Below are positions 25,650 through 34,120 of a stretch of 64,000 nt of DNA, piece after piece (within the stretch, counting starts at the first letter, position 1; each line of letters starts with the position of its first letter). The stretch comes from an uncultured Clostridia bacterium (GTDB lineage Bacteria; Bacillota; Clostridia; Oscillospirales; Acutalibacteraceae), in contig CALWVM010000002.1 in NCBI GenBank assembly GCA_944384985.1, positions 185,877 through 249,876 of the forward strand, read 5' to 3'. The position numbers were made by a program, and so were the translations under genes. The notes beneath the pieces are model-generated. The model had not been told where the DNA came from, did not search any database, and saw nothing but the letters and a program-made list of their open reading frames with translations.

Positions 25650-27333
25650 ACTGCAAATTCAAAATATCGCTGTCATTAAGGAAGCTGTCCTTAACTTTAC
25701 GGACGGCTTCAACGTTATGACGGGCGAGACCGGCGCGGGTAAATCTATTGTGATTGATTCAATCAACGCCGTGCTTGGCGAACGCACTTCGCGTGAATTG
25801 ATCCGCACAGGGTGCGACAGTGCATTTGTCTCCGCGTTGTTTTTCACCAAAAACACGCGTATAAGCTCCATTTTACACGATTTAGACGTCCCGGCAGAGG
25901 AAGACGGCTCTGTACTCATACAGCGGCGGCTATTTGCCGACGGACGCAACAGTTGTAAGATCAACGGTGTCACGGTGACGGTCTCAGCTATCCGCCAGCT
26001 CGCCAAATTTCTGGTAAGCATACACGGGCAGTCGGACAACCAAACGCTGCTCTCGCCGGAATATCACTGCGGATACATTGACAGCCTTGCACAAAACGAT
26101 GCGCTGCGTGCGCAATATAAGGTAGCATATGATGCCTATTCCGATGCGAAAAAGCGTCTTGCGGCACTCAACACCGATGAAAGTGAAAAGCAGCGCCGAT
26201 TGGATATTTTAGGCTACCAGATTGCGGAACTGGAGGCTGCGGAAATCACCGAAGGCGAGATCGAGCAGTTAGAAGAGCGTCTGAATATTCTGCGCAACGC
26301 AGAGCATATTTCTGAGCTTCTGCAGCAGGCACACGCCGCTTTGAACGGCACTGAAGGGGAAGGCGGCGCGGCTTCCCTCGCTTTCTCTGCGGCGGATGCA
26401 TTGGACCGTGCAGCGGGGTTTTCTGCGGAATTTACCGAAGCCGCATCCGGGGTACGTGAAGCTGCCTATACGCTTTCCGCCTATGCGGACACCCTGCGGG
26501 ATGCCCTGTTCTCCGATGACTTTGACCCTGCCGCTGCAGACGCGATCGAGGATCGGCTGGACACGCTTTATACGCTTCGCCGCAAATATGGCGAAACCGA
26601 AGGCGAAATGCTTGCCTTCCTCGATAACGCCATCCACGAGCGTGAACAGATCGAGATGTCCGATGAAATTCGGGAGGAATTGACAACTCTCGTTGCACAA
26701 ACAAAAGCAGAGGCTGAGGAAAAAGCAAGCGCATTGTCCGAATCACGCAAACACGCCTCCGATCTGTTTTGCAAAAATGTTCGGGAGGAACTAAACTTTC
26801 TGGACATGCCCTCTGTACAGTTTTATGTGCGGAACACGCCCGGAGAATTAACTGAGAACGGCACGGATAATCTGGAATTTATTCTGTCCGCCAACGCCGG
26901 CGAAGCGCCGAAGCCGCTCGCAAAAATCGCTTCCGGCGGCGAGCTTTCCCGCATTATGCTGGCAATCAAAAGCGTCCTTGCCGAGAAAGACGAAGTCGGC
27001 ACGCTGATTTTTGATGAAGTGGACACGGGCGTAAGCGGACGCGCCGCGCAAAAAATCGCAATCAAATTGGCTGCACTTTCAAAATCACACCAAATCCTGT
27101 GCGTTACGCATTTGGCACAGCTTGCCGCTTTTGCCGACACGCATTTCCGAATTGAAAAGACCGAGCGAGACGGCCAGACGTTTACAGATATTACTGCACT
27201 CGACCACATTGGCCGAAAGCATGAGCTCGCGCGTATCCTGGGCGGCTTGACCGTAACGGAACTTCAACTGAAAAATGCGGAAGAAATGCTTGAAAATGCG
27301 GAAATTCAAAAAAACAGGTTGACAAAGCCGTAA
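25639..27333 (+). CDS. recN: DNA repair protein RecN
   Basis: 564-residue SMC-like ATPase for double-strand break repair. Walker A GETGAGKSIVIDS at residue 31, antiparallel coiled-coil middle (about 150-360), the signature motif LAKIASGGELSRIMLAIKS and Walker B TLIFDEVDTGVSGRAAQKI. ATG 25639 is chosen over GTG 25630 since GGTGAG sits six bases before it. The last 15 bases of recN hold the -35 box of the tyrS promoter. Confidence 0.96.
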   Translation: MLSELQIQNIAVIKEAVLNFTDGFNVMTGETGAGKSIVIDSINAVLGERTSRELIRTGCDSAFVSALFFTKNTRISSILHDLDVPAEEDGSVLIQRRLFADGRNSCKINGVTVTVSAIRQLAKFLVSIHGQSDNQTLLSPEYHCGYIDSLAQNDALRAQYKVAYDAYSDAKKRLAALNTDESEKQRRLDILGYQIAELEAAEITEGEIEQLEERLNILRNAEHISELLQQAHAALNGTEGEGGAASLAFSAADALDRAAGFSAEFTEAASGVREAAYTLSAYADTLRDALFSDDFDPAAADAIEDRLDTLYTLRRKYGETEGEMLAFLDNAIHEREQIEMSDEIREELTTLVAQTKAEAEEKASALSESRKHASDLFCKNVREELNFLDMPSVQFYVRNTPGELTENGTDNLEFILSANAGEAPKPLAKIASGGELSRIMLAIKSVLAEKDEVGTLIFDEVDTGVSGRAAQKIAIKLAALSKSHQILCVTHLAQLAAFADTHFRIEKTERDGQTFTDITALDHIGRKHELARILGGLTVTELQLKNAEEMLENAEIQKNRLTKP

Positions 27334-27347
27334 AAAGCCGCTATAAT
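27319..27347 (+). promoter_or_regulatory. Consensus sigma-A promoter of tyrS
   Basis: Perfect TTGACA (27319-27324), 17-bp spacer, TATAAT (27342-27347). The -35 box lies inside the final codons of recN. Confidence 0.92.
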
Positions 27348-27353
27348 CCTGCT

Positions 27354-27611
27354 ATCAGCTTTGACGGGAAGAAGTAAAGCAGACGTTTTGGCAAAGAGAA
27401 CTTTCGGTTGGTGCGAGAAAGCGCAAAGCCCTGCTTGAAATACGTCCCTGAGCCGCGGGGAAAAACGCATATGCCAGTAAGCCCCGCCGTGCGCGAGCGT
27501 TAATCGCAGAGTGATGTTGGTCACTCGCAAAGGCCTTTTCCGTGAGGAAACGGCGAACGATGAGGTGGTACCGCGTATTTTACGCCCTCTGCAAATGCAG
27601 AGGGCTTTTTT
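27354..27611 (+). ncRNA. T-box leader (tyrosine-specific) with terminator
   Basis: Untranslated leader of tyrS. The T-box core TGAGGTGGTACCGCG lies at 27561-27575, where the GGTGG bulge pairs with the tRNA acceptor end. The probable specifier codon is TAC at 27441-27443, following GAAA as usual for Stem I, which fits tyrosine. The intrinsic terminator has a nine-pair stem GCCCTCTGC / GCAGAGGGC at 27584-27605 and six T. Uncharged tRNA-Tyr would favour the antiterminator and turn on tyrS. Confidence 0.93.
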
Positions 27612-27638
27612 GTTATTATTTTTTCAGGAGGCAGAAAA

Positions 27639-28865
27639 ATGGGAGTTTATGAAGAACTGCAAGCGCGCGGACTGATTGCGCAGGTCACGGATGAGCCGGA
27701 GATCCGCGAACTTGTAAACAACGGCAAAGCGGTCTTTTATATCGGATTCGACCCGACCGCCGACAGTCTGCATGTCGGGCACTTCATGGCGCTTTGCCTG
27801 ATGAAACGTCTGCAAATGGCCGGCAATAAGCCGATCGCCCTGATCGGCGGCGGTACGGGCATGATCGGCGACCCGTCCGGTAGAAGCGACATGCGCCAAA
27901 TGATGACGCCGGAAACCATTCAGCACAACTGCGAATGCTTTAAAAAGCAGATGAGTCGCTTTATTGATTTTTCCGACGGCAAGGCGCTGATGGTGAACAA
28001 TGCGGATTGGCTGCTCAACTTGAACTATATCGAGCTTTTGCGGGATGTCGGCGCGTGTTTTTCCGTCAACAATATGCTGCGCGCCGAGTGCTACAAGCAG
28101 CGCATGGAAAAGGGACTGAGCTTTTTAGAGTTCAACTACATGATTATGCAGAGCTATGATTTCTATGAACTGTATCAGAAGTACGGCTGTAATATGCAGT
28201 TCGGCGGTGACGACCAGTGGAGCAATATGCTTGCCGGTACGGAACTGATCCGCAAAAAGCTTGGAAAAGATGCCTATGCCATGACGATCACGCTGCTTTT
28301 GAATTCCGAAGGGAAAAAAATGGGTAAGACCCAGTCCGGTGCGGTCTGGCTGGATGAAAACAAAACTTCTCCGTTTGAATTCTATCAATACTGGCGTAAT
28401 ATTGATGACGCGGACGTTCTCAAGTGTATTCGGATGCTGACCTTCCTGCCGCTCGAAGAAATCGAAAAAATGGGTGCCTGGCAGGGAAGCGAATTGAACC
28501 GTGCAAAGGAAATTTTGGCCTATGAGCTGACGGCACTTGTCCACGGCGAAGAAAAGGCGCAGAAAGCGCAGGAAGCAGCGCGCGCGCTGTTCACGGGTTC
28601 AGGCAGCAGCGAAAATATGCCGTTTGTCGAACTGCCGCAGGATGCATTTACGGATGGCAAGATCCAGCTTCTCGACGTGATGCTGCGTGCAGGGCTGATT
28701 AAATCCAAAGGCGAGGGGAGACGCCTCATTCAGCAAGGCGGTGTAACTTTGCAGGATGAAAAGATCTCCGACCCGCTTTATACCATTTCCGCCGACGCTT
28801 TTGCCAACGGCGACCTGATCCTCAAAAAAGGGAAAAAAGTATTTTACCGCGTTACACTTGCATAA
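27639..28865 (+). CDS. tyrS: Tyrosyl-tRNA synthetase
   Basis: 408 residues, class Ic synthetase of the bacterial TyrS type. HIGH-like motif HVGHF near residue 47, GGTGMIGDPSGR near 70, tyrosine-binding block QSYDFYEL and QFGGDDQWSN, KMSKS equivalent KKMGKTQSG near 226, and a C-terminal S4 RNA-binding domain from about 340. CAGGAGG precedes the ATG. Controlled by the T-box leader upstream. Confidence 0.96.
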   Translation: MGVYEELQARGLIAQVTDEPEIRELVNNGKAVFYIGFDPTADSLHVGHFMALCLMKRLQMAGNKPIALIGGGTGMIGDPSGRSDMRQMMTPETIQHNCECFKKQMSRFIDFSDGKALMVNNADWLLNLNYIELLRDVGACFSVNNMLRAECYKQRMEKGLSFLEFNYMIMQSYDFYELYQKYGCNMQFGGDDQWSNMLAGTELIRKKLGKDAYAMTITLLLNSEGKKMGKTQSGAVWLDENKTSPFEFYQYWRNIDDADVLKCIRMLTFLPLEEIEKMGAWQGSELNRAKEILAYELTALVHGEEKAQKAQEAARALFTGSGSSENMPFVELPQDAFTDGKIQLLDVMLRAGLIKSKGEGRRLIQQGGVTLQDEKISDPLYTISADAFANGDLILKKGKKVFYRVTLA

Positions 28866-28901
28866 AAAGAGACGTATTCCGCGTAAAAAGGAGGCGTACC
28901 C

Positions 28902-29387
28902 ATGTTTCGACCTATGCGGCGCAACAAACAGTCCCTGACCGATGACGAATGCAAGCAGCTCCTGCGCACAGCCACCTCAGGCGTGCTCGCTGTATCCGGG
29001 GACAACGGTTATCCTTATGCCGTACCGCTCAGTTTTGTTTTTGACGGGGAAGATAAGCTGTATTTTCATTGCGCTGCTGCCGGGCACAAGCTTGATGCAA
29101 TTCAAAAAGACCCAAAAGTTTCGTTTTGCGTTATTGTGCAGGATGATGTTCACCCCGCAGAATTCACAACGTATTTTAAAAGCGTGATCGCATTCGGCAA
29201 AGCACGCATTTTAACGGATGCTGAGGAAAAACGACGTGCGCTCAGACTGCTTGGGAGAAAATATATGCCAAACGACCCCGATGGGACAGAAACAGAGATC
29301 GACCGCTTCTTTGCACAGGTGGAAATGCTCGAGGTCCAAATTGAACATTTGACCGGCAAGCAGGCAAAAGAACTGATTGCAAAATAG
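28902..29387 (+). CDS. Pyridoxamine-5'-phosphate-oxidase-fold flavoprotein (NimA-like)
   Basis: 161 residues with the split-barrel FMN-binding fold. Family marks: CKQLLRTATSGVLAVSGDNG, YPYAVPLSFVFDGEDKLYFH near 40-60 and HCAAAGHKLDAIQKDPKV near 60-77, with the His common in NimA-like proteins. These often reduce nitro compounds or bind haem or FMN; the substrate cannot be told here. AAAAGGAGG lies upstream of ATG 28902, 36 bp after tyrS, and read-through from tyrS is plausible. Confidence 0.85.
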   Translation: MFRPMRRNKQSLTDDECKQLLRTATSGVLAVSGDNGYPYAVPLSFVFDGEDKLYFHCAAAGHKLDAIQKDPKVSFCVIVQDDVHPAEFTTYFKSVIAFGKARILTDAEEKRRALRLLGRKYMPNDPDGTETEIDRFFAQVEMLEVQIEHLTGKQAKELIAK

Positions 29388-29403
29388 TTTATAAAAAGGC
29401 GGC

Positions 29404-29443
29404 AAAAAGCGGCGCGGATACATGGGTACCCGCGCCGCTTTTT
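29404..29443. terminator. Bidirectional terminator, very stable
   Basis: Nine-pair GCGGCGCGG / CCGCGCCGC stem flanked by five A and five T. Ends both the plus-strand tyrS transcript and the minus-strand lysine operon. Confidence 0.95.
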
Positions 29444-29458
29444 ATTGCAGAAATTGCT

Positions 29459-29920
29459 TTATGCAAATTCTTTTTCGATGGCGTCCACCGTATTTTCCAT
29501 ATCTTCTTTGGCAACAAGAAGGGAAATATCCACTTCTGAAGTAGTAATCATGATGATGTCCGCATGCGTCTTTGCAACCGCTGCAAACACACGACCGGCA
29601 ACGCCAGGGCAGCCGCGCATGGCTTCGCCGAATACAGAAATTTTGCAGTGCCCGCCGCTGACGGAAAGCTTCAAGTTCGGGTTCTGTTCACGAAGTTTTG
29701 CAGAAACCGCCATCACACGCCCCATATCCTCGCCGGAAACGGTAAAGGAAATATCCGGGATATTGCGGTGCGGCGGTGTTTGCGAGATCATATCCACATC
29801 CACACCGGCTTCTGCAAGTTTCGCAAAAATATCCGCAACAGCGCTGATGTCCGCCTGCAAATCATGCAGGGAGATCACAGCGACATCTTCAACAACTGAA
29901 ATGCTTTGAACGGTTTTCAT
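29459..29920 (-). CDS. Stand-alone ACT-ACT protein resembling the aspartokinase regulatory half
   Basis: 153 residues with two ACT domains and no kinase domain. Typical aspartokinase regulatory motifs are present: LAEAGVDVDMISQTP and DISFTVSGEDM in the first half, and KISVFGEAMRGCPGVAGRVF with IIMITTSEVDISLLV in the second, the lysine/threonine-binding pattern. It is similar in content to the separately translated beta subunit of Bacillus aspartokinase II, but here has its own start: GGAGGAAA six bases before ATG 29920. Last gene of the lysine-riboswitch operon, overlapping nothing, 14 bp from dapB. It may form a regulatory subunit for an aspartokinase encoded elsewhere or sense lysine for another partner. 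Confidence 0.85.
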   Translation of the reverse strand: MKTVQSISVVEDVAVISLHDLQADISAVADIFAKLAEAGVDVDMISQTPPHRNIPDISFTVSGEDMGRVMAVSAKLREQNPNLKLSVSGGHCKISVFGEAMRGCPGVAGRVFAAVAKTHADIIMITTSEVDISLLVAKEDMENTVDAIEKEFA

Positions 29921-29934
29921 TGCGTTTCCTCCGA

Positions 29935-30690
29935 TCATTTTTCATCAATCAGTTCACGCATGGAGTAAAGCCCGGGAGCTTTCCCCTGCAAATAAAGCGC
30001 TGCATTGATCGCACCGACGGCAAACAGCTCCTTCGACCGCGCCGAATGTGAAATGGTGATAATCTCATCCAAACCGGCAAAAATCACTTCGTGCTCGCCG
30101 ACGATCGTACCGCCGCGCACGGAATGAATCCCAATCTCGTTCTTATCCCGTTTGGCGCGTTTGGAATGGCGGTCAAATTCATAATGCGGCTTTGTCTGCA
30201 GTGCATCAGATATGGTATCCGCGAGCATAAGCGCAGTGCCGCTCGGCGCGTCAATTTTCTGGTTATGGTGCATTTCCACGATCTCGATGTCAAAAGAGCC
30301 CTCCAGAACACGCGCCGCTTTGGCAGCAAGCTCTGCGATCAGGTTTACGCCGATCGACATGTTGGCGGAGAAAAAAAGCGGGATCACATCTGCTGCAGAC
30401 TTGAGTTTTTCAATCTGCTCCGGAGCATATCCGGTCGTCGCCATAACGGCAGGAATCTTTTTTTGCGTAACATACGCTAAAATCCCGTCCAGCGCCGAAG
30501 GATTGGAAAAATCAATCAAAACATCCGGCATTTCCCGAACATCTGAAAGCGTCTTGTAGACAGGGTACGCTGCTTCACCGTTGCCAATGTCTACGCCTGC
30601 GACGATTTCACAATCTTTTCGCTCGGCAACACAGCATGTGATAACATGGCCCATTTTTCCGAAACAGCCACTTAAAAGAATCTTTGTCAT
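29935..30690 (-). CDS. dapB: 4-hydroxy-tetrahydrodipicolinate reductase
   Basis: 251 residues. Reduces the DapA product with NAD(P)H in lysine and diaminopimelate synthesis. N-terminal Rossmann motif LLSGCFGKMGHVI at residue 4, and the catalytic block EIVEMHHNQKIDAPSGTALM near 143. ATG 30690 gives the standard start; the longer open frame is untypical. Third gene after the L-box leader. The product also leads to dipicolinate for spores. Confidence 0.95.
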   Translation of the reverse strand: MTKILLSGCFGKMGHVITCCVAERKDCEIVAGVDIGNGEAAYPVYKTLSDVREMPDVLIDFSNPSALDGILAYVTQKKIPAVMATTGYAPEQIEKLKSAADVIPLFFSANMSIGVNLIAELAAKAARVLEGSFDIEIVEMHHNQKIDAPSGTALMLADTISDALQTKPHYEFDRHSKRAKRDKNEIGIHSVRGGTIVGEHEVIFAGLDEIITISHSARSKELFAVGAINAALYLQGKAPGLYSMRELIDEK

Positions 30691-30722
30691 TGCTTTTTCA
30701 CATCCCGTTATAATCCAGTGCG

Positions 30723-31610
30723 TTAAATCAACTGATATTTCTGCATGACACAGCGCAGTTTTTCCGTATTCGCATCCGACATATCGCAAAGCGGCATCCG
30801 CAGCGGACCTGCATCAAAGCCCATCATACGCATCGCCTGCTTGACGGGGATAGGGTTGACGTCCATAAACAGCGCGTTACACAGTTCAAGATACTGAAGC
30901 TGTAACTTGCGGCTGGTCTCAAAATCCCCTTGAAGCGCCGCTGCGGCAATGTCGTGCGCAACTTGCGGCGCGACATTCGAGAGCACAGAGATCACACCCT
31001 TGCCGCCAAGCGACATGATTGCCGTGATCTGATCGTCATTCCCGGAATAAATCGTGAAATCCGGCTCGCAAAGCGAAATGGTTTTCGCGATGCCGGAAAT
31101 ATTACCGGAAGCTTCTTTTGCGCCGTAAATCATTTTATGCTTCGAAAGCTCAGCATAGGTTTCCGGCTGTACGTTGCACCCCGTGCGGCTCGGCACATTA
31201 TAGATAATGATCGGCGTGGATACGCGGTCGGCAAGATACGTGTAATGCCGCACAAGCCCTTCCTGCGAAGCTTTATTGTAGTAAGGCGTGACCATCAAAA
31301 GACCGTCTACACCGATTTTTTCCGCTTCATTGGAGAGATGCAACGCATAGGCTGTATCGTTGCTTCCCGTACCCGCAATGACAGGGATACGGTGCGCAAC
31401 GGTCTCCACCGTAAAACGAATCGCTTCCGTGTGTTCCTCGTGCGAAAGTGTCGCGCTCTCGCCGGTCGTCCCGCAGATAACGATCGCATCCGTACCGTGT
31501 GCGATCTGATATTCCAAAATGGTTTTCAGGGCGGGGTAGTTCACCTTGTTCTCCGCAGTAAACGGTGTAATAATAGCAACGCCCGCGCCGGTAAAGATCG
31601 GTTGCTTCAT
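30723..31610 (-). CDS. dapA: 4-hydroxy-tetrahydrodipicolinate synthase
   Basis: 295-residue TIM-barrel aldolase joining pyruvate and aspartate semialdehyde. GTTGESATL near 44, YYNKASQEGLVRHY with the catalytic Tyr relay, IIYNVPSRTGCN, and the Schiff-base Lys in IYGAKEASGNI. AGGAGG lies eight bases before ATG 31610. A second DapA-fold gene, nanA, lies at 41452 and differs in substrate motifs. Confidence 0.95.
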   Translation of the reverse strand: MKQPIFTGAGVAIITPFTAENKVNYPALKTILEYQIAHGTDAIVICGTTGESATLSHEEHTEAIRFTVETVAHRIPVIAGTGSNDTAYALHLSNEAEKIGVDGLLMVTPYYNKASQEGLVRHYTYLADRVSTPIIIYNVPSRTGCNVQPETYAELSKHKMIYGAKEASGNISGIAKTISLCEPDFTIYSGNDDQITAIMSLGGKGVISVLSNVAPQVAHDIAAAALQGDFETSRKLQLQYLELCNALFMDVNPIPVKQAMRMMGFDAGPLRMPLCDMSDANTEKLRCVMQKYQLI

Positions 31611-31624
31611 ATCGCTTCCTCCTG

Positions 31625-32707
31625 TTAATCCATATAGCCTTCTGCACACAGCAATTCAGCAAGCAACACCGCGCCGCCTGCAGCGCCACGCAGCGTATTA
31701 TGCGAAAGGCAGACAAATTTATAATCATACTGCGTATCTTCGCGCAGTCTGCCGATAGAGATCGCCATGCCGTTTTCAAGCATTCGGTTGAGCCTTGTCT
31801 GCGGCATATCATTTTCTTCAAAATAGTGCAGGAACTGTTTCGGTGCGCTGGGAAGCTCAAGTTCCTGCGCTCTGCCCTTAAAGTTCTTCCAGACAGAAAG
31901 AATTTCTTCCTTGCTTGGCTTGTTCTGGAAACGAACAAACACTGCGCCCATGTGGCCGTTTGAAACCGGCACGCGCAAGCACTGTGCCGTAAAATTCGGG
32001 GAAGTCGCGGGTTTTATCACATCGCCTTCGATCTTGCCCCAGATCTTCAATGGCTCCTGTTCGCTCTTCTCTTCTTCGCCGCCGATATAGGGAATGACAT
32101 TGTCCACCATTTCAGGCCAGGTCTCAAACGTCTTACCTGCGCCGGAGATTGCCTGATAGGTGCAGACCAAAACATCCTGCACGCCGAACGGCGACAGGGG
32201 ATAGAGCGCTGGGACATAGCTTTGCAGCGAGCAGTTGGATTTTACGGCAATAAAGCCGCGTTTTGTGCCAAGACGCTTTCTCTGCGCGGGAATGATTTGA
32301 ATATGCTCCGCGTTCAGCTCCGGAATGACCATGGGGACGTCCGGCGTGTGGCGATGCGCGCTGTTGTTCGAGACTACGGGGCACTCTGCTTTTGCATAAC
32401 GTTCTTCAAGCGCTTTGATCTCGTCTTTTTTCATGTCCACAGCGCAGAACACAAAATCCACCATGGAAGCGATCTTTTCCACATCGCCCGTTGCATCCAT
32501 CACGATCATATCGCGCACATTTTCCGGAATATCCGTATCCATGCACCATTTCTTGCCGACAGCCTCGTGATACGGTTTGCCAGCTGAACGCGGGGAGGCG
32601 GCAATCGCCTCAACCTGGAACCACGGGTGGGAGCTTAACAGCGTTAAAAAACGCTGTCCGACCATACCCGTTGCGCCGATTACACCTACTTTATACGTTT
32701 TTTTCAC
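31625..32707 (-). CDS. asd: Aspartate-semialdehyde dehydrogenase, archaeal/fungal-type
   Basis: 360 residues, catalysing NADPH reduction of aspartyl phosphate. GATGMVGQRF nucleotide site at 10, SNNSAHRHTPDVP near 113, and the active-site Cys in VKSNCSLQSYV near 158. Length and the SNNSAHR block mark the subfamily first known from archaea and yeast rather than the shorter E. coli type. Start is GTG at 32707 with GGAGGG upstream. First gene of the lysine-riboswitch operon. Confidence 0.94.
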   Translation of the reverse strand: MKKTYKVGVIGATGMVGQRFLTLLSSHPWFQVEAIAASPRSAGKPYHEAVGKKWCMDTDIPENVRDMIVMDATGDVEKIASMVDFVFCAVDMKKDEIKALEERYAKAECPVVSNNSAHRHTPDVPMVIPELNAEHIQIIPAQRKRLGTKRGFIAVKSNCSLQSYVPALYPLSPFGVQDVLVCTYQAISGAGKTFETWPEMVDNVIPYIGGEEEKSEQEPLKIWGKIEGDVIKPATSPNFTAQCLRVPVSNGHMGAVFVRFQNKPSKEEILSVWKNFKGRAQELELPSAPKQFLHYFEENDMPQTRLNRMLENGMAISIGRLREDTQYDYKFVCLSHNTLRGAAGGAVLLAELLCAEGYMD

Positions 32708-32747
32708 TTGTGTTTCCCTCCAAAACGTGTTATTCTATTTTCTGCAC

Positions 32748-32986
32748 AAAAAAGACCGGCTCAAAACCGGTCATCAGAAGCAGGGAATGCAATCACAGCA
32801 ATCTTTTGTGATTGCGATAGCACTCCACCAAATTCTGATGACAGTGACGCAGCTTTCGCCGTGCGCCCCCAAACCGATGCACACACCGACGTGCACAGTC
32901 TTCGGCAAAACGCCCTTTCACGCGCTCTTGCGGCAGTCGGCTGCCTGTAACGCGCTACTGATGCGTTTCGCACCTCTATCGCAGTT
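32748..32986 (-). ncRNA. Lysine riboswitch (L box) with terminator
   Basis: Leader of asd-dapA-dapB. Aptamer core motifs on the minus strand: AGAGGTGCG (plus coordinates 32969-32977), the AGTA loop shortly after, then a TGAAAGGGCG...GCCGAAG block, as in L-box RNAs. The closing helix leads to an intrinsic terminator, GACCGG / CCGGTC stem at 32754-32772 followed by six T. Lysine binding is expected to end transcription before asd. Ligand assignment fits the genes controlled. Confidence 0.92.
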
Positions 32987-32992
32987 ACTGTC

Positions 32993-33021
32993 ATCATAGC
33001 ATTTTTATGCGCGTTCGTCAA
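32993..33021 (-). promoter_or_regulatory. Sigma-A promoter of the lysine operon
   Basis: Minus strand TTGACG (33016-33021), 17-bp spacer, TATGAT (32993-32998); start of transcription near 32986 at the foot of the riboswitch. Confidence 0.85.
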
Positions 33022-33071
33022 TCTTTTTACAAAGATTTGTGAAGAACGCGCTGTTTGTCAGGAGAAACGGC

Positions 33072-34100
33072 ATGAAAAAGCAGGATTTTTATTATGATTT
33101 ACCAAAAGACCGCATCGCCCAGACGCCCGCTGAACCTCGTGACAGTTCGCGACTGATGGTCGTGCATCGTGATACAGGTGAACTTGAACACCGGCATTTT
33201 TACGATATTGTCGAATATCTGAACCCCGGCGACTGTCTGATCCTGAACAATACGCGTGTGCTGCCGGCGCGGCTTTACGGTGTCAAAGAGGATACGGGCG
33301 CACATGTGGAATTTTTACTCTTAAACCAAAAAGCAAACGACGTTTGGGAGGTCATCACAGGTCCCGGCAGACGCGCAAAACAAGGCGCTCGGTTTACATT
33401 CGGCGACGGGATCTTAAAAGCAGAAATCCTTGAGGTCCTGGAAAACGGCAACCGCCTTGCTCAATTCCAATATGACGGTGACAGCATTTTCCCCGTGCTC
33501 GAAAAAATCGGTGAAATGCCGCTGCCGCATTATATCACAGAAAAGCTGGAGGACAGCGAACGCTACCAGACCGTTTACTCTAAAGAACTTGGCTCTGCGG
33601 CAGCGCCTACGGCTGGGCTCCATTTCACCAAAGAGCTTTTACAGAAAATTGCGGATAAGGGCGTGCAGATCGGTTATGTAACGCTGCATGTCGGTATCGG
33701 GACGTTTCGGCCGGTCAAAGCGGAAAATATTGAGGATCACAAAATGCATTCTGAGCATTACCACATTTCCGCAGAAACCGCCAAGCTGATTCGTGATACT
33801 AAGGCAAACGGCGGGCGCGTAGTCGCCGTCGGTACGACAGCCTGCCGCACGCTTGAAAGCGTGGCATCACTTTATGGGGAGATACGGGAAGCGGACGCGT
33901 GGACCAGCATTTTCATTTATCCGGGCTATAAGTTCCGCTGTATTGATGCGCTGCTGACCAATTTCCACTTACCGGAAAGTACGCTGATTATGCTGGTTTC
34001 CGCCTTTTACGACCGTGAGAAGATTTTAGAGGCATACAAGACCGCCGTACAGAAAAATTACAGATTTTTCTCTTTCGGCGATGCGATGCTACTGCTGTAA
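33072..34100 (+). CDS. queA: S-adenosylmethionine:tRNA ribosyltransferase-isomerase
   Basis: 342 residues. Adds the epoxycyclopentane moiety to preQ1 in tRNA during queuosine synthesis. Seen: [20 protein letters not shown] at residue 5, [12 protein letters not shown] near 67, PLPHYI, and the [15 protein letters not shown] and SVASLYGEI-like blocks late in the protein. AGGAGAAA precedes ATG 33072. Paired with tgt, as is usual. Confidence 0.95.
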   Translation: MKKQDFYYDLPKDRIAQTPAEPRDSSRLMVVHRDTGELEHRHFYDIVEYLNPGDCLILNNTRVLPARLYGVKEDTGAHVEFLLLNQKANDVWEVITGPGRRAKQGARFTFGDGILKAEILEVLENGNRLAQFQYDGDSIFPVLEKIGEMPLPHYITEKLEDSERYQTVYSKELGSAAAPTAGLHFTKELLQKIADKGVQIGYVTLHVGIGTFRPVKAENIEDHKMHSEHYHISAETAKLIRDTKANGGRVVAVGTTACRTLESVASLYGEIREADAWTSIFIYPGYKFRCIDALLTNFHLPESTLIMLVSAFYDREKILEAYKTAVQKNYRFFSFGDAMLLL

Positions 34101-34120
34101 GCAAGGAGAAAAACAGGAAG

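Noticed and set aside
33022-33071. PreQ1 riboswitch before queA
   Set aside because: The 50-base spacer lacks the preQ1 hairpin and A-rich tail; no regulatory RNA is supported on the plus strand there.
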